Shown here: positions 19,350 to 33,100 of the stretch, in pieces
Numbering within the stretch: position 1 is the stretch's first letter
Layout of the letters: each line of letters opens with the position of its first letter
Assembly: GCF_958295425.1 (NCBI RefSeq)
Contig: NC_081145.1
Span: 12,373,099-12,437,098, forward strand
Direction of reading: 5' to 3'
From: Solea solea
Lineage: Eukaryota > Chordata > Actinopteri > Pleuronectiformes > Soleidae
Length of the DNA: 64,000 bases
The notes under the pieces: generated by a model
The model's database searches: none
Told to the model about the DNA's origin: nothing
The model's input: only the letters and a program-made list of their open reading frames with translations
Position numbers and translations under genes: made by a program

Positions 19350-19820
19350 AGCGCTCCAAAAAAAGCCACTATGACTGTATTTTGGAGAATTTCTGTCACT
19401 CATGGAAGATATTAGAGATATCCTCCAATTTGCGAAATTGCGATTGTCCCGATGATGTCAATATTGCATTTTAATTACGATGCACAATCATTTTGTATAT
19501 TGTCCCATCCTGAGCTGCAACTCAGAAGACCAGTGGAAGCAGAGGGAGGAGGTTATTAATAAGACCATATCGCATGTTTATTAGCCAACTTTTTATCAGT
19601 GCTGCAATCAGCACTGACAAAAAAAAGTAAACAAGTAAACCTGTGTTTTTACTGTGAACTCCTGCAGCTTCAAAACCTCAGTATATTATAAACTTTATGT
19701 TATTGTATATTAAATAACTACTATTGTACATAAACATAACAGGATTTTATGGCTACAAGGTTTAATTACACAACAACACATCTCTGCATCAAGAAGCCAG
19801 ATTACAGAATAAAGTCTTAC

Positions 19821-20060
19821 CTGTCAAAGATTGGAGGGCAATGACAGGTGAGGTCAGCTACAACCAGGCAGTTTTCATCAGCAGCAGCTAAATTCCCACT
19901 GACCACGTCAGTAACGATGGAGTTGATGTCGACGAGCCAGGCACATGAAGTCCTGATGAGGAAGTGAAATCTCTCAGGTGATTTCAGCAAATCATCTCAA
20001 CAAAACAGCCAACACTGATGATGCTGCTGCTGCTGCCGCCGCGTCTCCTGTCAACATCAT
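19821..20060 (-). other. csk: Candidate untranslated first exon of csk
   Basis: A strong donor (ctttgacag before gtaagac) on the minus strand sits at 19816-19820. The sequence upstream is less AT-rich than its surroundings and contains a short CTG/CCG run at 20021-20046. The only downstream gene on that strand is csk. The 5' limit is a guess. Confidence 0.4.
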
Positions 20061-20282
20061 GCTGGGTTAAATAACTTTAAATACAGGAAAGAAAAAGAAA
20101 ACTTTCTTACAAACTTCACTGTCCCTCTGTAAAAGAAGTTGGTAAGAAAAATATAACGCGAGGACTCAAACTGTCAAACTGCAGCGATGAATTGTATGCG
20201 ATTCAAATTCATCTGAGTGTCCCACTCCTTCTTCCCCAAGAAACATTCAAGTTTTTTTTTTGCCCCACCTTGGTTTTGCAGC

Positions 20283-20293
20283 GCGCATGCGCA
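20283..20293. promoter_or_regulatory. NRF-1-like palindrome near the presumed csk promoter
   Basis: The palindromic word gcgcatgcgca matches the NRF-1 consensus. It lies about 200-450 bp upstream of the candidate csk first exon, in an island of CpG dinucleotides within AT-rich DNA. Confidence 0.4.
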
Positions 20294-20299
20294 CCACCG

Positions 20300-22770
20300 T
20301 CAAATTCATCCGGTTAAAAATAGGCTTTTACTGAATACGAGTTGTAGTATTCAAGACCTCTTTTTGAATCCCTGGTCCAAGTCAATGAGGGCCCAGGATT
20401 TTAAATGAAGCTCAGTTAAAACCACACATGACTTTTTGTATGAATCATTGTTGTGATTGGACAGAAAACATATCTTTAAATGCAACCAATGCCATACTAC
20501 AAAGCAACAAGTGGTTATTTAGAACTTACATTATAGTGAAATGTGCTACTTCTTGTAAATAAAAGTTTATATGTGGATCTGTACAAGAGAGTATTATATT
20601 TTTGATTTCAGGAAGCAAAATAATATGATACGACTGGTCTTGGTTTCAGAGTGCCTTGATCTTGGTTTTTGCTGTCTTAACTACTACACTGCACTGAACC
20701 CATGTCAGTGTTAATCAATGAGGTAATGTTCAAAAGAAGTCCCACAACATCAACAGTGGTTATTTATTTTTAAATTGCTTTAATCTGCAGATGTAACACA
20801 AAACCACTGGACATTTTTTTTCTACACAGGAAGCTTGAGAGTGAACATTGGTCACAAATGTGGCCGAAAACCCCTCTTCATTCAATGTGGCTTTGCTGAA
20901 CTGAAATCGGACCTTTATGGACACAACATCCATTGCAGTACAACAAAACAATTTTTTTCAAAACAGGGAAACAAAATCTCCTTTTAAACCAATTTCCTTT
21001 CTAACAGGAGAATTCCCAGATCTACCCCATTTACTGGTTGATCACATTTTATGAAAAAGTCACACCATTCATAGTGGGACGAAATATTAGGTACATAAAG
21101 CTGCCATTTTTTTTTTTTTACAACAGAATGAGGAAATGCCTCCACTAAACCATGTGGATTCACGGCCCCCTGGTGGCCAAAGACAAACACACATCAGCTT
21201 ATGTTCACATTTAGTAACACTGGCTGCTTGTCTCAACAGATGTGACATGACACATCAGGCTGAAGGAATGTTGGAGAAAGGACAAAACATTTGTGCATGG
21301 CAGTAAATTTCACTGATTCAGCGCTCAAACCCTGTGCAGACTGGTGTACACAGAGAAAACATAACAAGGTTTATTTTATCCTTGAGCTTATGTGTAGAAA
21401 AAAAATACATCAAATACCAAACAGTAAGATTTGTAACCTTGTAAGTCTATACTGTGTTTTTAAACTCTGGTGATCTCAGCGATACAGGGCTCAGGTATTA
21501 TGAAAGATGCAGCAAAGCATTGTTGAAAAGCTCTTACATTACAAATGACTCCTCTGTCAAGGCCTCAATAAGCAATCATACAGCCAACGTTGTATGTATG
21601 TTTCACAGTCTATGTTTTGGGGGAAGAACAAACTAAAGTAATGGTCAAATACATTCAGACAAAACTTTGTCCACAGCTTTTCATCACAATCAGCCACTTT
21701 TAACTGGTACAGAGGTTTTTTTCCCTTCTCTGTGGGTTGAGATCAAAATTTTCCTAATGCTGTATTTTATGACTTTAGATGGAAAACTGACATTCCCAGC
21801 TGAATGGTTGAATTCCATTGCTATACCAGTGGTTTTCAGCCAGGCCATATAAAATCTTTAACATCTTACATAGCTCCTAACCATCTGCAAATCAAACCGC
21901 TATACAGTTTAAGAAACTAATATGTATTATTTTCTATTGTTCCAGGTATCCACTGGCTTCTACTCATTTCTATTTAGTATAAGATTATTTTGCCAAACAT
22001 CAATTCCACATTTATTCTTGTTAGTGTAAGAAGAAAATAACAATATAACAAATTTTGAAACTGTTCATTCATTTTAGACGGTAATGAATGAAAACCAAAA
22101 ATACTGTATTAACAAAGACAGTTGCCAGCAAATGTTCAGTAGAAATGTTAAATGGTCATGATTTGTAGTTAAAGACCTGAAGCTTTCAAAGACAATGGTA
22201 TGTTTCTTCAGTTTTTCAAAAATTAAGTCCGTTAACTTCTACAAAACCATCACTATAAAAGGGACTAATAATGGTTTTGGATGCGGTTTCATCTTATCTG
22301 AGCCCTTATTATCAACACAATATACCGCAGGCAAACAAAACAAGTGATATCTGGATTCTCTCCAGTGATCAGACAATTCCACGTCCATTTAGTTTGACAA
22401 CGCACAGATGAAAATTCACTTTGGCTGAAGATTTTATCCTGATAAAAATCTGGAAGGCGGTGAGCAAAGCCACAAGTAATCAGAACGGAAAAAAATATAT
22501 GCAATTTCTGTTGTGTATTCATTACTGGTTCTCATTCACTACATGGCTTTGGAATGACGTTAGATTGCAATGAACATTCAGAGACTCTCCTTTTTAAGTC
22601 AGATTGTCCTACAAAAATTTAAAACTAAACTCTCTGTGTATTGTACGGAAACCCATCATTGAAATACCTTGCAATATGTAAATAGAATTGTATGTACAAT
22701 ATGCAAATACAACTACATGTTTACTTTTGATGATTTTTTCAATGATTTAAAAGTTTTTTTTCTTCTCCAT
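20300..22770. other. Non-coding stretch between csk promoter and edc3
   Basis: AT-rich DNA without a recognisable exon on either strand. It probably includes the distal edc3 3'UTR. Open frames here are short and compositionally random. Confidence 0.5.
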
Positions 22771-22776
22771 CAATAA

Positions 22777-23204
22777 GGCCTGGTTCACATACGGTGCGTG
22801 TGGCATGTGTGTCGCTGCTGCATTGTCATTGTCAGCTCACGTTTTCAGTGCATTCACACCGCCTGCGAGAGGTGTATGTCTCAGGCACGGCCAATTTTAT
22901 GTTCCAGCGTCTTACCTATGTTTTTGTGTGACACGTGCTATTCCAAGCAAAGATAGAAAAGATCTTTTGCACAGCAGTTTTAGTGTCTAGGCTGAGTATG
23001 AATGCATGAAAAACAAAAATATATTTTTAAAACAATTTTAGCAGCTGTAATACTTATTACTTATTAGGTGAAAGGCTGACTCTTGCACACAAGTAAGACG
23101 CAGCAGACATGCAGCCATTGTGAACACACAAACAAGCAAGACACAGCAGTAATACCACACAGCAGCGAAGCACACGCCACGCATTCCGGGTTTAAACCAG
23201 GTTT
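22777..23204. mobile_element. Foldback / MITE-like element
   Basis: The left end (ggcctggttcacatacgg, then gtgcgtgtggcatgtgtg and tcgctgctgc) and the right end read in reverse complement (acctggtttaaacccgg, then aatgcgtggcgtgtgc and ttcgctgctg) form imperfect terminal inverted repeats of about 45 bp. The roughly 330 bp between them encode nothing. This is the layout of a small non-autonomous DNA transposon. It lies in the edc3 3' flank. Confidence 0.5.
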
Positions 23205-23384
23205 AAGCTTAACGTCCCTGAAGACCTAACATAGGAAACCATGGTCCTTCATAGAGGAAAAAATACTTTTCACATGTTAATGAGTTAGAAAACTGAGGGA
23301 TGAACAGAAAAACAGAAGCTCAAACGCCCAAACCCAGTCAAGAATGGTGAAAGATTCAATCTGTCGTGTTAACCGTCAGTCCCC

Positions 23385-25341
23385 TCATGCAGAGTGCAGT
23401 GGGATGACAAACTTGCACCCAAAAGGAGAATGGTACTTGATTCCAACTTCCTGGAACACCTGGCGAGGAATACCTATGTCACACAGGTAAACCCTGCCAG
23501 CACCTTCAGCCAGGGGAAGCGGGAGGCAAAGAGAGAGGGACCACTTGGCCTCAACTGCCTGACCCTGCCCACTCACAGGAGGGTCTAAGCTGAGCACTGG
23601 CGCTCTGTTCTGATTAGCCCAGTCTGCAGCTGCTCGGTACCAAGGCTGATCCATCAGGAATGTGTTCTCATGGCAGTCCAGGCAGTTAATGATTAGGTCA
23701 ACCGGGGTGTCTGGAAGGTCTGAAGGGTGAGAAAGAAAAATATTAGGGTTTTGCTTGCTGCAAATACATAAAGTCAAAACATAATAAAAAGAAAAAAAAG
23801 GCTCACCTTTGATACTTGACACCTGTTTGCCCCCAGTCTTGTTAAAGAGTGTGAGCTCACTGGTGACTGAGTCAAGCATCTTGACAAAGTTGGGCAGAAA
23901 AAGGATTGCCTCTACTTCATGATTAGCCAGGTGACGACCACAACTGATGCCCTGAGCTCCCTGAACATGGGGGCCACACAGCAGAGCAACTGTGGGGCGC
24001 TGGTGTAGATTTTTTGGAGTGAATCTGGAAAAAAAAACATTCATAATAATAAGTATTAAAACTAAAGTAAAAACAAACCAATCATCCTTGCTTCAGTCTT
24101 CACCTTTTTTATTTCTTTTTTTTTTTTTTATACTTCAACAACATACTTTCTGACCATTATCAAATTTAACAGTAAGTTGCTAACCTGTTGGGGCCACCAA
24201 GCAAAGTAAGTGCCATCTGACTGGCACACACTCCAGTCATTTCAAGTCTTCTTTCCAACGACAGACCATAACGCTCAGCAACAGAGAGCAGGCGCTTGTG
24301 TAGTTCATAGGAAATACTGGGTACAACAAGGCCAGAATCTATAAGGGAAAGGACACAAATATGCAACTTCCATTAATTTCCGAACATTATAATTTGTTAA
24401 CATTTTTAGCATTGAGGAACACTTACCAGTGCAATATTCTTTGGGCCCGGGCTGCGGTACAGTAATCTGTCTGTACACAATAGGTTTTCCTTCCAGGATG
24501 TTCTCATCGTGACGGTACCGCGAAGGTGTCTGCTCCTGTGGTGTCCCACGTGACCTTGCACCATTACGACGCTCTGATATGTCAATCTCTGAGAAAACTG
24601 CTGCTTTGTCAAAAAGAGCCAAGTTTCCTTCAAAATCAAAATCTGTTTCCAGTTCTTCATCCACACCATCCCCAAAACACTCGTCATCTCTTTGCTTCAT
24701 CTGACCATTCTTCACCCCGTTCTTCTTCGGTGTCATTTGGCTTGGCCCTCGACTGCAAGATGACCCTAATGGGAAAGTAAATTAATTGATCATCTCTATG
24801 CAGAGCAATGCACAGTAGTAATTATTTTTATTGTGACAGAATTGTAGAAATGTGGTCTTACAAGAGTTGTGTCTTCGACGGAATCCTTTGGGCTGCCCAG
24901 GAACATCCAGATGACGCTCTGCGTAGCTTTTAGAGCAATGCTGAGGAGAGTTAACTTTCTCCACAGACCTGGGGTCACCCTTTGGGACTGCAACTGGAGC
25001 ACTGCCAATTTTTGTAGGCACAGAAATGCTGGTCCGTATGTTGCCATTTCTAATATCTAAAATCTTTAGTTCCTTGATGTCAATGGCACTGCAGAAAGAG
25101 AAGACAAACCACAGATGTGAAACAGATCTATATGCAAAGGCAGCTAATGGGGGAAATAATTAAATGCCAAGTTTTACCTGAACGTGACCTCGGGGACTGG
25201 ACACTTGACTCCATTGTGGAAAGGTTGTTTTAAAGAGATAGTTTGGCTGGTCTGGTCCACAGATGATACTTCTCCTTGATAGACTCCCAGTGTCGGCCCA
25301 CAGTTAATGGACACTAAACTACCCAACCAATCCGCAGCCAT
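23385..25341 (-). CDS. edc3: Enhancer of mRNA-decapping protein 3, complete
   Basis: P-body scaffold that activates the DCP2 decapping enzyme and binds DDX6. Six coding exons in transcript order: 25178-25341, 24862-25088, 24427-24765, 24185-24338, 23807-24024, 23385-23719. They total 1437 nt, phases agree, and the product is 478 aa (human about 508). An N-terminal LSm domain (about 1-70, starting MAADWLGSLVSINCG) is followed by a basic linker. An FDF motif (TDFDFEGNLALFDKAAVF, about 171-188) and a C-terminal YjeF_N domain (about 245-478, with CGRHLANHEVEAILFLPNF and INCLDCHENTF) complete it, ending in FVIPLHSA. The Met at 25341 is chosen because it sits two bases after an acceptor (tatgcag) and matches the family start. 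The in-frame Met further upstream would be intronic. Confidence 0.97.
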
Positions 25342-25578
25342 TTCTGCATAATGATGAATAACATAATTTACACCTAGATTATTCCAATAACAGACTTGCA
25401 GTATCCACGACACTTAAATTAATTCAACAAAACAACTTTCTGATAGTAGTTCATCTGAGATACTTGCTGCTCGATGCTGACGAACAGTTAAGCTAACCGA
25501 CTAGCGTTAGCGTCGACCTGTTATTTACGTTTATTGTATGAAAATTATGTATTAGCGTATCTTATTTAAGTATCTTAC

Positions 25579-25700
25579 CTTTCGGACCTAATTCAGGGGT
25601 CAGGGTCTTGCAGAACAATGAATAATAATCTGTACTGTTAAGTGCTTGAAAGTAAGAATCTTTAATCTCGGAAACTGTTAGCCTCAGGAATAGCTACAAC
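25579..25700 (-). other. edc3: Probable edc3 untranslated first exon and promoter
   Basis: A donor (tccgaaag before gtaagata) lies at 25573-25578 on the minus strand, and the coding exon has an acceptor at 25344. Transcription therefore likely starts near 25.7 kb. The 5' limit is not visible. Confidence 0.5.
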
Positions 25701-26317
25701 CTTTGGCTAATAGCTTCTGGGTGACAATTTCCTGTTTCCGGATGAGATTTTTTCAAAATAATAGCTTACACCAAGTTTATGATTATCAAGTTGATATATT
25801 GTGCACGGTCTGTGCTTGGTTTTCAATAAACCAGGTGTCAGCCACCGATGCAGGGACGTTCTACGATCGGTGTCTGCAGAAGTTACTAAGAGTATTTAAC
25901 GACGAATTATGGGAGGTTGTTGACTTCACAGAGGAACGCAGCAGTGCTCCACTTTTGTCCACTCATGACGATCACATTTTAAACACCTTTTTTTTTTTCA
26001 TTTTAGGCCATGTTCAATCCCTCTGGTGTCAGGACTAAATAGTGAAACCATAAATGAATAAACAACTACGATACGTAAACTGACCGGAAGTAAAGGGGCC
26101 CCTCATTTGCGGAAGTTATAGAGGAAGTATGATGTCAATTCACAGAAAAGGGATTTGGGATTTTTGAAGTTGATATGAACAAATGCTATCAATGCTTCTA
26201 AAATCATCTTATTTAATGTGAAAAGTTTCATATTCATAATTGATTGTTTTTTTTGTTTTTTTTAATTGATTTTGTTTTAATTTCCAATGTATTTACTTGC
26301 TTCTGTAAAGCACTATG

Positions 26318-26370
26318 AATTGCCTTGTGTAAGAATGGCACTATACAAATAAACTTGCCTTGCCTTGCCT
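26318..26370 (+). mobile_element. LINE 3'-tail-like fragment
   Basis: The words gaattgccttgtgtaagaat and ctatacaaataaacttgcct, followed by a short gccttgcct repetition, match the common 3' end of a fish L2/Rex-type LINE. Only the tail is visible. Confidence 0.5.
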
Positions 26371-26978
26371 ATTCATAAATGTAAATGTATGAAAATTATT
26401 ATCAAACAACAACATAACAAATAATAATACAAAAAATATATTTTAAAGCAGGACTGACAAATTCAGAATTGTTTCAAAGAATCCACAGTCATTTTTGTCT
26501 GTACTTCCTGTTGCTTTCATTACTTTAAATTCAAGTTGACATAAAATCGGACTATAAAAAAGAATGGGGTATATTAGTTCCACATAATCTTGTAAGAATT
26601 TGACCTACGGTATAAGCAGCATGTGCAATGAATTAAGTAAAATATTTATTTGCTTGTTCTTCTTTAAAGGCTGAGGGATTTAAAATGCTTATGACAATGG
26701 CCTGACACAATTGGACTGAAAAACAACTTTAGATTTAGTCATAGATGCAATATTTCACACTGATCTGAAAGAGTATCTGCAAGCTCAGCCATAATAATAT
26801 TTGACAACTCATTGAATACTTTCTTACTCCAGAGCCAAAAAAAATCTTGACAAATCAACATTGCATGTCTTACTCTCCCTGCCCCAAAAGCTATAAAACC
26901 ATCACCTGTTAACAGTAACAAGTAGCTAATCTGAGGTAAATTATGTGTATTATAATTACTGTTTAGATGATGTTCTTG

Positions 26979-27018
26979 ACAACAGTGCCATCAGCCAGAC
27001 AACAGTGCCATCAGCCAG
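26979..27018. repeat. 20-bp tandem duplication
   Basis: Two exact copies of gacaacagtgccatcagcca in tandem, with a partial third start (gtcaacag), about 90 bp upstream of the coiled-coil gene's start codon. Confidence 0.9.
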
Positions 27019-27110
27019 TCAACAGACGGAGTGAGGTCATGTGGAAACTATCCCAGAAGCATTAGCACATGACACACCCACCCAACCGTGTCCTGTATAC
27101 ACAAGTTACC

Positions 27111-30100
27111 ATGGATACTCAGTCTAAGAAGGTTGCAGCAGAACAAACTGCAGTCAAAACCATGTGGGGCTTACAAGCGGAGCAGGTAGGCATCGTCAGT
27201 GGACAGAAGAGTGTTTCTACAGAAAAGTATCTTGACACAGCTATTTAATGTGAAATACAGAAATCAGTTCAAGTCATTAACTGTTTTTCAGACATGCTCA
27301 TGTTTAGATATTGAAATGGCTATCAAGCCATTTGTTTTGTATATCAGAGACACACTGTTCTAACCATGCAGTGGTAAGGTTTGTTATTTAGCAAGCACCG
27401 GAAAAATCAAGACACATGTTCCAAGAATAGACACACGCCACCAGCTACCACCTTTGTGTGAAGATCTGTCCTCTTCACTTGAGCAGATATGGGGAGATGA
27501 GGACTGTAGCCTCTCCCACACAAAGTAATATCTCTGATCGAGGAGGACACTCCATGATGTTTCGACCCTCAAGTTCAAGCCCTTTTTCCCTCACCAACCT
27601 CGACACGTGGGAAGCCAAATCTCGCTTTACAGCACAGGTAAGAACCATATGTGCTTTTTTGTCTGAGGAAGAAATGATTAATTTGCAACGCTTTAAACTG
27701 TGTGAGTTTTTTTGTTAGACCTCAGCATGGTACGATATGGCAACTGTCTCTGGGTCAGGATTTCTGTCCAATGTCAACACTAGGTGAGGGGAGAATGTAC
27801 ACAGTGTTTAAGCAACACAGACATTATAATATCTATGTTCATATTAGAGTGGCTGAAGCACTGTATCTGTTCCAGCACATCAGACAGCACTAGTGGCTTC
27901 AGACAGAATGACCCAGGTCTAAGGAAGTGGCAGTCATTGTCTCATCTGGTGCCTGAAGCTGCCGCACGGTCCCATCGTTCATCTCCAAGGGCTGATTTAG
28001 AAGCTGCCCGTGGAGGAAGTAGCTATAGACAAGCAGAAGTTATGCAATGGTGGCAGGGTGCTCAAGAGCTTATAGACACTCAGCTGGACAGGCTGAGAAC
28101 CAGAGATGTACCATGTAACATAAGTACTGCAGAGGTACTTGACATGAAAAATAAGGTAAGTCAAGAGGTTTGTTTTTTCTGCTTCATGTAGATGTTTACT
28201 CTTTGCCACATATCACCCCTTCACTTTGTGCTAATGTGTAACACAGCAGGAAAATGCTGAATCATTCAGATTTGACAAGAACCTGCAGCGCAGAGAGCTC
28301 CATGAAAAGTGAGTGAGGCAAAATACATGGAGAAGTTAATTTAAATAACTGTGGAAAAGCTTAACATTCCTCCAATGAAATTCATGTACAAGGGTCCAAA
28401 AGCTAGAGAAGGACCTGTATCGAATGAGGTCTACTTTGGATAGAGGAGGCACTGACCAACAGTCTGAAAGGACTTTCTGTTCACTCAGGAGAACATCACC
28501 CTTGAGTCAAGAGGACTTGAACAGACAAGTGTGTAGATTTGCCCTGTAAATAAAAATGTATTGTTCTGTTTTCTGTTTATCACACAGTGTTTTATTTGTG
28601 TTAAGGCAGAGCAAAAGGTTGACAGAGACCTGTGCAAGCTCAGAGAGGCTCTGAAAGATGCAGAGGCGAGGGCAAAAACACACGAAGAAGAGCGAAATCG
28701 GGCACTTCAGCAACTCCAGACTTCAACTGAGGTCACTTCATAAATATTGAATGGAAATGTCAAAGTGTGAAGTCTAGCAGTAGTCTATAGTATTTCACAT
28801 TTGTCCAATTTGTTTGGAGTTGTGACTTTCCTGTCTGTGCATCTAGACACAGAGGGCACTGTTGAGTCAAATGGAGGAGATGAATCAGAGGCTCAATCAC
28901 ATGCTGTCCAATCACTCTGATGTGCAAGAAGAGCTAAGTCAGGCTAACAACAAAATCAGCCAAGCATGCCTCGTAAGTTTCCTGTCTCTGATTCAGCACT
29001 CACTTCTCAAACAGATTAAACATGAACGTTCTTATTCTGCTCAGGAAAAAGCCATCTTGTCAACTCAGGTACTAAAGCTAGAGGACAATATAAAAGAACT
29101 GAAAGCCAAACTGACGGGAGCTCTGTCTGACAAAGATTTCATCATCCAGGTATCTTATCTAAAATGTCTGTGGTGTGTAAAATCAAAATGTTATGGTTCT
29201 GTAGTGTGACCAGGGTTTCTTTGCATGATGCTTGTGTGCAGGAGAATGCAAATCTGCAGCTTCATCTGAGGAGACAACCAGGTTCAGAGGGCTGTATGAA
29301 CAATAACCTCGGGGTTCATGCAGAGTCTCACAACAACAGACAGGAGCATGAACCTGTTCTAATGAAGGAAGAATTAAAAATTCTCAGCGAGGTTTAAAAC
29401 TTACACTGGTCGTCTTTTTCTTGGGTTTATTTTCTAACCCTTACATTGATCACCCCCACTGTGCCCTACCAGGTGAATGAAAAGTTGTCATTGGAGCTTG
29501 AAACGATGAAGCAGAAGTGCGATACATCCCAGACTCAGCTGGAGGAGCTAACAGCCGAGAACCTTGTCAACACTAAACGGATCAAAGAGCTGGAAGCTGA
29601 ACGTTCAGAGCTGATAAGACAAAAAGATGAACTCCTGAGCACAACGAATGAAGGTGGACATGAGATGAAGGAAAAGTGCCAGCAGCTCAAGTGAGATGTT
29701 AAACACATGCTTTCTTATATGCTAAATATTTGTCATCCTCTTCTCACTAAAACACTTGCATTATTTATCTAGAGACTCAGTTCAAGCTTTGGCAACAGAG
29801 AAACAGACGCTGCAGGACGAGTGTCTGTGTTTAGAGGCCAAGGTCCTTGAGAATGAGGATAAGTTACACCTGCTGGAGGAAGAGTATCAGAAAAAAGATG
29901 CAACAAGAGTCCAAAACATTGAGGACTTAAAAGCTATGGTCTCACACTGGACTGAGAAATGGCAAAAAGTGGCTTTGACTTTGCAGTCTACACATGAGGA
30001 GCTCGAGGAGCTCAAGAAGAAGACTTCCAGAAAAGAAGTAAGACCACTCCCTTAAACGTTCATGTTTAATAGAAGAACAATTATTTGTAATATTGTAATA

Positions 30101-33100
30101 ACAATTTCTAATATTATTTCTTTCCACAAGAAAAAACAATTCCTGAGACTTTTATATTATACTTTTATACTTTGCATATTAGTCTTTAATAGTTTAATAT
30201 GCTACCAAACCTATAAAGTGATGCTGGGTATGTCCATGTATTAAAAGAATTCTTATCCCAAGAAGAAATTGAAAACTTGCTGGAATAGAAAGCCACAAAA
30301 CAGAAGTGCTGACGACAAGATGGTTATGTTTTTCCTAAAAGCTTCTGTCTCAGTTCTATTTCTTGGTGTCAGGGCACTTTGGTGCTCTAATTATTGAATA
30401 TGTTGTAGATATACAGTCATGTAACTGTACACTTAACACTTAACTCATACAGAGTGAATCAGAGCCATTGCTGAGGGTTGAGCTTGAAGCATGTAAACAA
30501 GAGCTGGAGCTGGAAAGAAACCGGAGTCAGACGTTGCTTCACAGATATAAGGATCAAGGTAAAGGTGAATTTACAGGTCTCCTCAGTAGTCTGTGGCAAG
30601 TGCAAATATCCTCATCATGATTACTGTTGTGTGAGGACTACACACACACACACACACACACAATTGAACAAGTGCTTTGTTTCTGCAGGTGATAAAGCTG
30701 TGCAGACTCAGGACAATGAGACAGTGACAGAGTGAGTGGATTGTGATGAGATTTTCATTTTAAAATTCACCGTCAGCAAAGGCTTAACGTTAAATTCTCT
30801 GATGTGTTGTGTCGTTTAAATCGGGCTTCCTTCTTCTTAAAACAACAGATGATGAGTTGATAGTGTAGGACAGACTCTGCTGACACGAGGCTTGTATGAA
30901 CAAAAGAAAACCTGAATGTAGCAAGCCAGTATCCGTTCGGACCCTGCAGGTGTCCGACAGAGTTTATTTCAAATCCTGAACCCCTGTTTTCCCATAACCA
31001 CATCGTCAATTTCGTACATGTTATGTGTCTCTCCTGGTCTTAACATCCTAGGCTGATGTTCTCATGCTCTTTTTACCTATTGTACATCAATTTCCAATGC
31101 ATGACAACAAATTCAACCTGTTTGTCGGCTCTCCCAGACTCCAAAAACCAGTAAACACCTGATTCCCTCCCCTCAGATCTACGCATCCCTTCGTTAACTC
31201 CCCTTTGGGCTTTATTTGGATCCTAATTCATTTCATGTGTATGTGATAGCCTCCAACTCAACTCCCTTGGTCCATGTTAGAATGATGGATTCCTGATTGC
31301 GTTCTCATCGTAATCGTACTGCACGTCTTCCCAGCCGTATAACAGGATATTTGAAAATAAGAATTAGATGTGTGATTCTTTCTGGGGCAGACACTACAGT
31401 TGCTTTATCTTGTGCTCCATCAGCTTATCAGAATCCTCTTTGATGTGGGAGCCGACATCAGACTCGCCCCGCATTCAAAACAAATCCTCACAGGTGACAA
31501 GATGCCCCTCACCTCCCTCACTAACAACGAAGGTTTGTGCCGTTAAGATAAGATGTATGTATTATGTAAACATGTGTTTAGAGTAAATATTTTGGACATG
31601 CAATGTTGACAGTTCATTTCCATTCAGATTAAAAAAAAACATACAGAAAGAGAGAAGTAAATGAGGGAAAAGTAAGTTTTATAACTGATGACTGACACAT
31701 TTTATTTCTCTCTCATCTCTAATTTTTAATTAAACCTCATGAAAAAAGGCCCCTGAACACAGTCAAGATGACGAGGGCCAAGCCAATGTATCAACCACCA
31801 ACTCACTGAGGACCCAGCTCGAAGGTGTGAGCCTGCTTTTATATGCTTATAATGTTATATTTATATTATCATAATATTTATATATTATATGTATTGCATT
31901 TAATTGTTTTGTTTGCAGAGAGCAGGAGGAGAGCAGATCAGCTGCAGCAGGAGAAAATCCTGGCCGTTCAGAAGCTTCAAACACTGAAGCAACTTTACTT
32001 GGTAAAGTTCATGGGAGTGATGTTGCCAAAGATGACCTTCTATGGAGGAGGTGATGATGATAATGAATGACCGGTGCTTTGTCTGCAGGTTAAACATGAG
32101 AAACCGCCTGTTGAAGAGGAGGATGAACCTCTCTGTCCAGAGACAGTCATGCAGAGCAGGATGGTCACTGAGCAGGTAAATGCTGTTAAATACAAATGTG
32201 ATTTATACTCAGCTAACTCAAGCATATATTTCAGCATAAAATGAAGTAGCAATAAAGCTTCATGCATGCTTCCCCAGCGTATTATTCATATTGATTTTGG
32301 TCATTTACATTTCCCACCTCTGGTAGTGGTACCATTTATCAAATAAGTAATACAAAATATAAAAACCTGTTGTAAATAACAATAAAGGTTGAAACAGAAA
32401 GTCATTGAATACTTCTGTATTTGTAGTTAAAGGGTTTATTCAAGAAGCACGAAGAAATCGAGGCAGGACTGATGGACAACACATCAGCAGCTGCTCAAAC
32501 TGAAACCTTCTCTCCACAAGACTGGACTCCCACAGTTGGGAGAGTAAGAACAGAATGAATAAGATAATCCGGAATCCTGACTACATTGACTTGATGTTAC
32601 TAACAGCCACATGACTTGCAGAAGAAAAACTACAGTATGTGCTGATTTTCATTCAGAGTGCAGCGGACAGGTGGAGCTGGCAGCAGAGGTCAGGTCTGAC
32701 GCCACTGTTTGAGGAGGATGAGGAGAGTGCTGATCTTCCAGGAGGAGAAGAGGAGGAGCCAGCAGGGGATGCTCATCTGGAGGAAAACCTCCTCAGTCAG
32801 GGACAACACCAGGTAAGAAGCACTAAGAATGTGGGTGTGTTAAGTTGTCATTCTTAACAGCGATGTAATGTAAATGTCCATCCACACACATATCAAAAGG
32901 CCCTCCATGTTTATGCCTCTGTATTTCATAAATATTTGTACGTCAACATCCACAAGTGATGTAACTTCATATAGGACAGGTTGTAACGTAAAATTAACAG
33001 TTACACACGTTCATTCATTACGTACAGACACATATGTGCAGACAGCACTAATCCCAGCTTCTACTTTAATCAAAGAGCAAACTGTACGTAAAGACATGGC

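Larger units (their letters stand above)
13885..19820 (-). other. Probable csk intron 1, no exons recognised
   Basis: About 5.9 kb without a recognisable coding exon on either strand. The longest open frame (14876-15364 +, 162 codons) is low-complexity and matches no family I know. If the first csk exon lies at about 19.8-20.1 kb, this is the first intron. It contains a MITE at 19122-19349. Confidence 0.5.
25701..27110. other. Intergenic region between edc3 and the coiled-coil gene
   Basis: Divergent promoter region. A 111-codon plus-strand frame at 25703-26038 has no recognisable similarity and ends in low complexity. A LINE-like 3' tail lies at about 26318-26370. A 20-bp tandem duplication lies at 26979-27018, just upstream of the next gene. 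Confidence 0.5.

Noticed and set aside
25703..26038. 111-codon plus-strand open frame upstream of edc3
   Set aside because: It overlaps the likely edc3 promoter, ends in a poly-Phe run from a T-tract and resembles no family I know. A divergent non-coding transcript remains possible.
31432..31532. Acceptor at 31432 for exon 15 of the coiled-coil gene
   Set aside because: It would shift the frame and run into a stop in the next exon; the acceptor 8 bp upstream (exon from 31424) keeps the frame on both sides.
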